From Blastococcus sp. KM273128 (GTDB taxonomy: Bacteria; Actinomycetota; Actinomycetes; Mycobacteriales; Geodermatophilaceae), in assembly GCF_021698975.1 (NCBI RefSeq), contig NZ_SSXA01000026.1, positions 40,946-104,945 of the forward strand: a DNA stretch of 64,000 bases, written 5' to 3'. The number at the start of each line of letters is the position of its first letter. Positions within the stretch are counted from its first letter, which is position 1. A model generated the notes under the pieces. The model saw only the letters and a program-made list of their open reading frames with translations. It made no database searches and was not told the DNA's origin. The translations under genes were made by a program, and so were the position numbers. Shown here one piece after another: positions 19,526 to 26,226 of this stretch.

Positions 19526-21114
19526 CTCGCCCTCCGTCTGAACGTCATGCGGGTCATCTCCACCAACTGCTCCTCGGGGGCGCCGGGCCAGGTCAGCGGC
19601 TCGGTGCGGCGGTCGGCCCGCTCGAGGACGAGCCCCCTGTCGCCGGCCTCGCGGACGACCTGGTCCACCGTCAGCCGCAGGTGCGGGGGCACCCCCGGGT
19701 AGCCGGGATCGGCCAGGTCGAAGTGCGCCGTCCCACCGCGCCGGAGGACCATGTCGCACAGCCGGAAGAGGTTCTCCCGGGGGATGGGGTCCAGCGCGTT
19801 GAGCAGCCGCCGCCCGTAGACGGTCCACGGCCTCCCCTCTGCGGCGCAGCGGGCGCCCAGCCGGATGGCGGCCCGGACGTCGAGCAGGTTGACCGGCGAG
19901 AACTCCACGTCGGCGCCCGGCCCCGCCTCCCGCGACCTGGCCACCTCCAGGGCGGCCCGCGAGAAATCGACCGCGAGCACCCGCCGCCCCCGGCCCGCAA
20001 AGGCGCGCGCCTCCACGCCCAGCCCGCAGCCGAGCTCCAGGATCGCGTGGTCGGCAGGCGCGAGGGCGTCCACCTCCGCACCGAAGGTGCTGAGGTGGTC
20101 CTCCGCGGGCAGGAGCGCGCCCGTGGACACGAGCACGACGTCGTCCCACGTCTCCCGCTCGGCGAGGTAGTCGCCGAACCAGTGCGCGAAGCGGGCCGAC
20201 GTGCTCTCCGGGAGCTCGAACGCGAACGCGGGGTCCGGGGTCCGCCAGCCGGGACCGTAGAGCTCCCTGAGCATGGTCTCGGGGTTCCGCGGGGCCGGTT
20301 CCGGTCGGCCGACCACCCTGATCTCCGACGGCGGCACGACCTCCGACGGCGGGACCTTCGCGCGGATGACGAAGTGCTGGTACCACCAGTCGCCGACGTA
20401 GAAGCCGGCGAAGACGTCGACGTAGTGGTCGGGTACGCCTGCGTGGGAGAAGTGCACCTGCACGTGCGCGGCCGAGTGGCGGACCGGCTCGTACCCCCGC
20501 TCCCGGAGCAGGCGGCCGAGCTCGAAGTGCTCGAGCGCGACGTCGGCCGGGTGCGTCCGCGAGCTGAGGTAGGCCAGGTCGGTGTCGTCGTCGTGGGGTA
20601 TCAGCCGGCCACCGTCGCGGACCGGCCCGAGCAGCGTCCCGCCGGTCACGAAGACCACCGGGCCGAGTCGTTCCCGCAACAGGTCGCGGATCTCGTCGGT
20701 GTGGTCGAGGAGCCGCTCGACCATGCCGGGCCCTGCGTCGGCCAGGGTGTGCCCGAGGCGTCCCCACTTGTTCACCACGAGAGGGCGGCCGTGGATGTCG
20801 CTCAGGTCGGGTTCCTCGCCGGGGTCACCCAGCACGACGGTCGTGCCGCTCCCCACCTCGTCGCCCACCGGGCGCAGCTCGACGTGGAACCGGCCGCGCA
20901 GGCGGCTCCGGAGCGCCCCGGGCCAGGGTTCGAAGCGGAGCGGCTCGTGGTCGGCCCCCTCGGGCACGACGTCGGACGGGGCGGCCTCCTCCGGCACGCG
21001 GAAGGACCAGATCCGGCGACCGTCCACCAGGACGTCGACGGTCTGACCGGCCGGCCGGTGCACGGCGAACACCAGCCCCCGCTCCGACGCGGAGACCCTG
21101 CTGATCGCGGACAT
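19522..21114 (-). CDS. LicD-like phosphotransferase fused to a SAM methyltransferase
   Basis: A 530-residue three-part protein. Residues 1-110 are strand-rich and unassigned. Residues about 130-300 hold the LicD/FKRP signature GGTLLGPVRDGGRLIPHDDDTDLAYL, split here as GGTLLG then IPHDDDTDLAY. That family transfers phosphocholine or similar phospho-groups to sugars. Residues about 350-530 form a class I SAM domain: ILELGCGLGVEARAFAGRG with VLAVDFSRAALEVAR. The fusion suggests a phospho-group is added to a surface glycan and then methylated, or that the same polyol is modified twice. The ATG lies 8 nt after a TAGCGT hexamer. Both domain calls are firm; the substrate is unknown. Confidence 0.85.
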   Translation of the reverse strand: MSAISRVSASERGLVFAVHRPAGQTVDVLVDGRRIWSFRVPEEAAPSDVVPEGADHEPLRFEPWPGALRSRLRGRFHVELRPVGDEVGSGTTVVLGDPGEEPDLSDIHGRPLVVNKWGRLGHTLADAGPGMVERLLDHTDEIRDLLRERLGPVVFVTGGTLLGPVRDGGRLIPHDDDTDLAYLSSRTHPADVALEHFELGRLLRERGYEPVRHSAAHVQVHFSHAGVPDHYVDVFAGFYVGDWWYQHFVIRAKVPPSEVVPPSEIRVVGRPEPAPRNPETMLRELYGPGWRTPDPAFAFELPESTSARFAHWFGDYLAERETWDDVVLVSTGALLPAEDHLSTFGAEVDALAPADHAILELGCGLGVEARAFAGRGRRVLAVDFSRAALEVARSREAGPGADVEFSPVNLLDVRAAIRLGARCAAEGRPWTVYGRRLLNALDPIPRENLFRLCDMVLRRGGTAHFDLADPGYPGVPPHLRLTVDQVVREAGDRGLVLERADRRTEPLTWPGAPEEQLVEMTRMTFRRRAR

Positions 21115-21122
21115 GCGGTCAG

Positions 21123-21128
21123 ACGCTA
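21123..21128 (-). promoter_or_regulatory. -10 hexamer of a near-leaderless promoter for the LicD fusion gene
   Basis: TAGCGT on the minus strand, 8 nt before the ATG at 21114, in the 43-bp gap after the acyl-CoA dehydrogenase stop. Confidence 0.5.
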
Positions 21129-21157
21129 ACAGCCGCGCGCCGGTGCCCGGTCCGAGG

Positions 21158-22312
21158 TCAGCGCAGCAGCGAGCGCGCGATGACCATGCGCTGCACCTGG
21201 TTGGTGCCCTCGTAGATCTGGGTGATCTTGGCGTCGCGCATCATCCGCTCGACCGGGAAGTCCTGGGTGTAGCCGGCCCCGCCGAACAGCTGGACGGCGT
21301 CGGTGGTCACCTGCATCGCGGTGTCGGAGGCGAACGCCTTGGCCGCGGCCGAGACCCGGGTGACGTCGGGGCGGCCCTGCTCCCCCGCGGCTGCGGCGAC
21401 GTAGACCAGGTGGCGGGCCGCCTGGATCTTCATCTCCATGTCGGCGAGCATGAACTGCACGCCCTGGAACTCACCGACGGCCTTGCCGAACTGCTTCCGC
21501 TCCTTGACGTAGGCCACCGAGGCGTCCAGCGCCCCCTGCGCGACCCCGACCGCCTGCGCGCCGATGGTGGGCCGGGTGAAGTCGAGCGTGCGGAGCGCCG
21601 TCTTGAAGCCGGTGCCCGGCGCGCCGATGACCCGGTCGGCCGGGATGGTGCAGTCGGTGAAGTAGAGCTCGCAGGTGGGCGAGCCCTTGATGCCCATCTT
21701 CCGCTCCTTGGGGCCCACGGCGAAGCCCGGGTCGTCGCGGTGCACCGCGAACGCGGAGATGCCGTTGGCCCCCTTCTCCGGGTCGGTGACGGCCATGACC
21801 GTGTACCACTCGGAGACCCCGGAGTTGGTGATCCAGGCCTTGGTGCCGTTGAGCACCCAGGTGTCGCCCTCGAGCCGGGCCCGGGTCTTCATGGCGGCGG
21901 CGTCGGAGCCCGCCTCGCGCTCGGAGAGGCCGTAGCTGATCATCGCCTCGCCTGCGGCGATCGGTGCGAGCACCTGCTGCTTGAGGGCCTCGTCGGCGGA
22001 GAGGATCACCGGCATCGAGCCGAGCTTGTTCACCGCGGGGATCAGCGAGGCGCTGACGTCGACCCGCGCGACCTCCTCGATGACGATGCAGGTCGCGATC
22101 GCGTCCGCGCCCTCGCCGCCGTACTCCTCGGGGATGTGGGTGGCGTGGAAGCCGGCGGCGGTGAGCGCCTTCTGCGCCTCGATGGGGTAGCGCGACTCGG
22201 CGTCCACCTCGGCGGCGTACGGGGCGATCTCCCGCTCGGCGATGTCGCGCACCGCCTCCCGGATGGCCTCGTGCTCCTCGGTCAAGGCGTACAGCCCGCT
22301 GTTCGTACCCAC
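21158..22312 (-). CDS. fadE: Acyl-CoA dehydrogenase, FadE25-like
   Basis: FAD enzyme for the first step of acyl-CoA beta-oxidation. The 384-residue length is standard. SYGLSEREAGSDAA and the WITNSG loop are FAD/substrate motifs. IYEGTNQVQR near the C-terminus places the usual catalytic Glu at 368. FGGAGYTQDFPVERMMRDAK is the C-terminal family signature. Position next to purE-purK matches fadE25 (Rv3274c). The GTG start is 7 nt from a TACGAT hexamer lying in the gap after purE, so it has its own promoter although purK-purE read towards it. Chain-length preference is unknown. Confidence 0.92.
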   Translation of the reverse strand: MGTNSGLYALTEEHEAIREAVRDIAEREIAPYAAEVDAESRYPIEAQKALTAAGFHATHIPEEYGGEGADAIATCIVIEEVARVDVSASLIPAVNKLGSMPVILSADEALKQQVLAPIAAGEAMISYGLSEREAGSDAAAMKTRARLEGDTWVLNGTKAWITNSGVSEWYTVMAVTDPEKGANGISAFAVHRDDPGFAVGPKERKMGIKGSPTCELYFTDCTIPADRVIGAPGTGFKTALRTLDFTRPTIGAQAVGVAQGALDASVAYVKERKQFGKAVGEFQGVQFMLADMEMKIQAARHLVYVAAAAGEQGRPDVTRVSAAAKAFASDTAMQVTTDAVQLFGGAGYTQDFPVERMMRDAKITQIYEGTNQVQRMVIARSLLR

Positions 22313-22319
22313 GTCGTCG

Positions 22320-22325
22320 ATCGTA
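22320..22325 (-). promoter_or_regulatory. -10 hexamer of a leaderless promoter for fadE
   Basis: TACGAT on the minus strand, 7 nt before the GTG at 22312, immediately after the purE stop. Confidence 0.5.
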
Positions 22326-22335
22326 GGACGTCCGA

Positions 22336-22842
22336 CTACCTGCCGGTCGCGAGGCGCTCCTGAAGGGTGAGGTCGCGCGCGACGACGCTCTCGGCGAGGT
22401 CGGCCTGGAACCGCTCCACCCGGCCCAGCAGCTCCGCGTCCCCCGCGGCGAGGATGCGCACCGCCAGGAGCCCGGCGTTCCGGCCACCGCCGATGCCCAC
22501 CGTCGCCACCGGCACGCCGGCGGGCATCTGCACGATGGAGAGCAGGCTGTCCAGCCCGTCCAGCCGGTCCAGCGGGCGCGGTACGCCGATCACCGGCAGC
22601 GGCGTGGCCGCGGCGACCATGCCCGGCAGGTGGGCCGCCCCACCGGCGCCGGCGACGATCACCCGCAGCCCGCGGCCGGCGGCGGCCTCGGCGTAGTCGA
22701 GCATCCGGCGGGGGGTGCGGTGCGCCGAGAGCACGTGCGCCTCCCAGGGCACGCCGAACTCCGCCAGGGCCTCGGCGGCGGGCTGCATCACCGGCCAGTC
22801 CGAGTCGCTGCCCATCACGATGCCGACGACCGGGTCGCTCAT
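22336..22842 (-). CDS. purE: N5-carboxyaminoimidazole ribonucleotide mutase
   Basis: Purine synthesis enzyme that converts N5-CAIR from PurK to CAIR. The 168-residue protein carries the class I PurE motifs MGSDSDWP (10-17) and [12 protein letters not shown] (39-50), and [12 protein letters not shown] for phosphate binding. It lies 10 nt downstream of purK in the same direction; the pair works in sequence. The order purK-purE-fadE is as in mycobacteria. Confidence 0.95.
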   Translation of the reverse strand: MSDPVVGIVMGSDSDWPVMQPAAEALAEFGVPWEAHVLSAHRTPRRMLDYAEAAAGRGLRVIVAGAGGAAHLPGMVAAATPLPVIGVPRPLDRLDGLDSLLSIVQMPAGVPVATVGIGGGRNAGLLAVRILAAGDAELLGRVERFQADLAESVVARDLTLQERLATGR

Positions 22843-22852
22843 GCCCTGCTCC

Positions 22853-24067
22853 TCAGTGCTCGGGGTCGTGCGGGGGGAAGGCGAAGGCCGGGTCGACGAC
22901 GCCGTCGGCGAGGTAGCGGGCCGCCGCGACCGCCCGCGCCCGCACCTCGGGGAGGTCGGCGCCGAGCGCCGTCACGTGGCCGAGCTTGCGCCCCGGGCGC
23001 TGGGTCTTGCCGTACCAGTGCAGCTTCACGTCGGGCCAGTGCGCCATCAGGTGGTGGATCCGCTCGTCGAGCGCCGGCCCGGACCAGTCCTCCTGCGCCG
23101 CTGCACCGCCGAGCACGTTGGCCATCACCACGACCGGGGCGACCATCTCCGTGGCGCCCAGCGGGTAGTCCAGGACGGCGCGCAGGTGCTGCTCGAACTG
23201 GCTGGTGCGCGCCCCCTCGATGGTCCAGTGCCCGGAGTTGTGCGGGCGCATCGCCAGCTCGTTGACCAGCACCCCCTCCGGGGTCTCGAAGAGCTCGACG
23301 GCGAGCATGCCGACGACGCCGAGGGAGTCGGCGATGCGCACCGCCAGCTCCTGCGCCGCCGTGGCGAGCTCGTCGGGGAGCCCGGGGGCGGGGGCGTACA
23401 CCTCGGCGCAGACGCCGTCGCGCTGCACGGTCTCGACCACCGGCCACACCGCCACCTGGCCGAACGGCGACCGCGCGACCTGCGCCGACAGCTCGCGCAC
23501 CATGCGGACGCGTTCCTCGGCCAGCAGGGTGCCGTGCCGCTCGAGCAGCTCGGCGACCGCGTCCGGCCCGTGCACCACGAAGACGCCCTTGCCGTCGTAG
23601 CCGCCCCGCGGTGTCTTGAGCACGACCGGCCAGCCCACCTCGTCGGCGAAGGCGGTGACGTCGTGGACGGTCCGCGCCTCCACCCACGCCGGCTGCGGCT
23701 CCCCCGCCTCCGCGAGCGCGCGGCGCAGCACCAGCTTGTCCTGCGCGTGGACGAGCGCCTCCGGGCCGGGCGCGACCCGGGTGCCCTCCGCAACCAGGGT
23801 GCGCAGGTGCTCGGTGGGCACGTGCTCGTGGTCGAAGGTGACCACCGTGGCGCCGTCGGCCAGGGCGCGCAGGTCACCCAGGTCGCGGTGGTCGCCGATC
23901 CGGACGTCGGCGCTGACCAGGGCTGCCGACTCCTCCGGTCCTGCGGCGAGCACCCGCAGCGACTGCCCGAGCGCGATGGCGGCCTGCTGCGTCATTCGGG
24001 CCAGCTGGCCGCCGCCGACCATGGCCACCACGGGGAGTCCGGTGTGCGGGTGCAGGGGCGCAGGCAT
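22853..24067 (-). CDS. purK: 5-(carboxyamino)imidazole ribonucleotide synthase
   Basis: ATP-grasp enzyme that makes N5-CAIR from AIR, bicarbonate and ATP in purine synthesis. The 404-residue protein has the N-terminal GGGQLARM motif (about 18-25), [23 protein letters not shown] for the ATP-grasp loop, and [18 protein letters not shown] for metal binding. A TAACCT hexamer 9 nt before the ATG would give a leader of about three bases. It heads a purK-purE unit and diverges from the GtrA gene with a 76-bp gap. Confidence 0.95.
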   Translation of the reverse strand: MPAPLHPHTGLPVVAMVGGGQLARMTQQAAIALGQSLRVLAAGPEESAALVSADVRIGDHRDLGDLRALADGATVVTFDHEHVPTEHLRTLVAEGTRVAPGPEALVHAQDKLVLRRALAEAGEPQPAWVEARTVHDVTAFADEVGWPVVLKTPRGGYDGKGVFVVHGPDAVAELLERHGTLLAEERVRMVRELSAQVARSPFGQVAVWPVVETVQRDGVCAEVYAPAPGLPDELATAAQELAVRIADSLGVVGMLAVELFETPEGVLVNELAMRPHNSGHWTIEGARTSQFEQHLRAVLDYPLGATEMVAPVVVMANVLGGAAAQEDWSGPALDERIHHLMAHWPDVKLHWYGKTQRPGRKLGHVTALGADLPEVRARAVAAARYLADGVVDPAFAFPPHDPEH

Positions 24068-24076
24068 GATGCCCGC

Positions 24077-24082
24077 AGGTTA
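24077..24082 (-). promoter_or_regulatory. -10 hexamer of a near-leaderless promoter for purK
   Basis: TAACCT on the minus strand, 9 nt before the purK ATG, in the 76-bp divergent gap shared with the GtrA gene. Confidence 0.45.
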
Positions 24083-24131
24083 GCGGCGCCCGCCTGCCGC
24101 GCGTCGGGCGCAGGGGGGGTCGGGCCGTTCG

Positions 24132-24137
24132 TACAGT
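24132..24137 (+). promoter_or_regulatory. -10 hexamer of a leaderless promoter for the GtrA gene
   Basis: TACAGT, 6 nt before the GTG at 24144. It supports GTG 24144 over the internal ATG at 24156. Confidence 0.5.
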
Positions 24138-24143
24138 GCTCGT

Positions 24144-24635
24144 GTGGGCCTCGTCATGCGGTTGCGCCGGCGCCTGGGCGACGGTGGGCGGTTGCTGGTC
24201 CGCGAGCTCAGCGCGTTCGGCCTCGTGGGGGCGGCCTGCTTCGCCGTCGACCTCGGCCTGTTCCAGTTGCTCTACGCCGCCGTCGGCCTGGGGGCGGTCA
24301 CCTCGAAGCTCGTCGCCGGCCTCGTGGCGACGACGCTGGCCTTCCTCGGGCACCGGTTCTGGTCGTTCTCCGCCCGAGCGCGCACCGGTCTCCGGCGCGA
24401 GTACGTGCGGTTCGTCCTGGTCAACGCGACGACGATGCTGCTCAGCCTGGCGGTCGTGGGGATCGTCCGGTACCCGCTGGGCCAGGACTCGGCGCTGGTG
24501 CTCCAGCTGGCCAACGTCGCGGCGATCGCCGCGGGGACGCTGCTCCGCTGGCTCGTCTACCGGCGCTGGATCTTCCCCGCCGCGACGCCAGCTGCCCCCG
24601 GCCCGGTGCTGGACGCCGCCCCCGCGCGGCGCTGA
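24144..24635 (+). CDS. GtrA family membrane protein
   Basis: A 163-residue protein with four predicted membrane helices, starting at FGLVGAACFAVDLGLFQLLY. GtrA proteins are proposed to flip polyprenyl-linked sugars across the membrane for surface glycosylation. TLAFLGHRFWSF is the conserved loop with the RFWSF signature and LLRWLVYRRWIF its C-terminal counterpart. It faces purK divergently, the same place as Rv3277 in M. tuberculosis. The substrate is unknown; nearby glycan genes make a lipid-linked sugar plausible. Confidence 0.88.
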   Translation: MGLVMRLRRRLGDGGRLLVRELSAFGLVGAACFAVDLGLFQLLYAAVGLGAVTSKLVAGLVATTLAFLGHRFWSFSARARTGLRREYVRFVLVNATTMLLSLAVVGIVRYPLGQDSALVLQLANVAAIAAGTLLRWLVYRRWIFPAATPAAPGPVLDAAPARR

Positions 24636-24644
24636 CCACCCGGC

Positions 24645-24668
24645 CGGGCGCAGGCCGGCGCCTGCCCG
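24645..24668. terminator. Possible hairpin between convergent genes
   Basis: CGGG-CAGGC pairs with GCCTGCCCG across a short loop, with a 2-nt bulge. It lies in the 64-bp gap between the GtrA gene and the pyruvyl-transferase gene. No T tract. Confidence 0.4.
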
Positions 24669-24699
24669 TCCGACGAGACGACTCCGGGAGGGAGTGCGG

Positions 24700-26028
24700 T
24701 CACTCCCGCCGGCCGTCGGTCCCGGCATCCGGGTCGGCCTGCCGCTCACCGGCCTGTCCGGCTCCCCGCGAGCCGGCCGCGCCGTAGAAGCGGTCGATGA
24801 ACGCGCCCTTGCGGGCGGCGACCGCGGCCCCGTTCCGGCGGAACAGCTCGTGCCCGGCCTCGTCCGCCTGCTGGACGCCGTCGGCGGACTCGAGCACCCA
24901 CGGGCTGCCGGCCGCGAGCAGGGAGGCGTGCTTCACGGAGTAGAAGTCCGGGAGGACGTCCAGCGCCACCCCGTCGGCACCGGCCCGCGCCGCCACCATG
25001 TGCGGGTGGAACCGGGAGGACAGCCACTGCTGACCGGGCCGGGCCGGCAGCCCCCGATCCACGACCTCCGTCCACGAGACGAAGGCCATCTCGGGCACGA
25101 GCGCGTACAGGCGATCGAAGACCGCGCGGTCGGCACGGGGCACGCACTCGACGACTGCGATGCGCGACGGGTCGACCTCCCAGGACCGGATCGCCTCGAG
25201 AGCCCGCAGCGACATGGCCTCGACCGACAGCTCCGCGATGTCGTTCTGCAGGCACAAGAGCCCGTCGAACGCGGCAGCCCGCTCCTCGTCGACGAGGTCG
25301 GCGATGTCGGCCAACCACAGGTCGTCCCCGCTCACCGCGTCCGGCCGGCCGGCGGCTGCCGCGCTCTCGCCGTCCCGGAAGTCGACGAACTCGACGTCCC
25401 GGAGCAGGGACGAGACCAGCGTCCTGCTCGACGGGGACAGCGGCATCAGTCCGGCGCCGGTCAGCGCGACCGGCGTTCCCCGGCGGGACAGCCAGGCGAG
25501 CGCCGCCAGGACCCCGACCCGACGGGGCCACAGATCGTTGACGTACCCGCCACCCAGGACGTGCACGGACGCGGCGCGGTTCAGCAGTTGCAGGCCGGGG
25601 ATCCAGTTCGGGGCGCGACCATGGTCCGTGAGCGCCGAGGTGACGAACCCGACCGTGTCCCACATGTCCTCGTTGGGCGCCTCCCAGCACAGCCGCCACA
25701 CGGTGTCGACGCAGCGCAGGCGGGGGTGCTCGTTCCAGAGCAGCGCCTGCGCCCCGGAGGGGTGAGGCGTGTCGAGCACGACATCAGCGTCGGGGAACCG
25801 GGCCGCCATCTGGCGAAGCCAGGTCCGGGTGAGGATCTCGTCGCCGTAGTTGGGAGCGCCGGCCACGCTGATCAGGTAACGGACCTCCCGATCCGTGCCA
25901 CCGCCTGGGTGCTCCGCCGGGTCCGCGGCCGCGTCGGGGCCAGCGGCGGACGACTCGTCGACGGTGATGCCGGGCTCCTGCTCCTCGGTCGCCCCCCGGC
26001 GGAGGGACGGCACGATGCGGCGCCTCAT
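24700..26028 (-). CDS. Polysaccharide pyruvyl transferase family protein
   Basis: A 442-residue protein. After about 50 variable residues, YLISVAGAPNYGDEIL is the N-terminal family motif (GNxGDE type). VHVLGGGYVNDLWPRR follows, then a second domain with SSRFHPHMVAARAG, where the RxH motif is the core of the CsaB/pyruvyl-transferase fold. Known members put ketal-pyruvate on surface sugars or teichoic acid linkages. The family also contains members of other or unknown activity. No ribosome binding site or close hexamer is clear, and about 200 bp of non-coding DNA lie upstream. It converges on the GtrA gene. Confidence 0.82.
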   Translation of the reverse strand: MRRRIVPSLRRGATEEQEPGITVDESSAAGPDAAADPAEHPGGGTDREVRYLISVAGAPNYGDEILTRTWLRQMAARFPDADVVLDTPHPSGAQALLWNEHPRLRCVDTVWRLCWEAPNEDMWDTVGFVTSALTDHGRAPNWIPGLQLLNRAASVHVLGGGYVNDLWPRRVGVLAALAWLSRRGTPVALTGAGLMPLSPSSRTLVSSLLRDVEFVDFRDGESAAAAGRPDAVSGDDLWLADIADLVDEERAAAFDGLLCLQNDIAELSVEAMSLRALEAIRSWEVDPSRIAVVECVPRADRAVFDRLYALVPEMAFVSWTEVVDRGLPARPGQQWLSSRFHPHMVAARAGADGVALDVLPDFYSVKHASLLAAGSPWVLESADGVQQADEAGHELFRRNGAAVAARKGAFIDRFYGAAGSRGAGQAGERQADPDAGTDGRRE

Positions 26029-26226
26029 GCTCTGGCCCAGACGGTGGTCAAAGATGGCTACTCCAGGTCTAGTCGCGACTGCGGTACCGGTCCCGCCGAG
26101 GACGGTGGAGCCCGCGGGATCACACCGCTGAGGAACTCGAAAGACGTGCCGAAGGCCGACCGTACCCGAGGTGGCTCAGCTCGCTGCGGCTCTCCGCGAC
26201 GCCGCCGGGCGCTGCGCAGCACGCGC

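Noticed and set aside
26029..26226. tRNA or small RNA in the gap upstream of the pyruvyl-transferase gene
   Set aside because: No cloverleaf arms, CCA end or T-loop sequence could be found on either strand.
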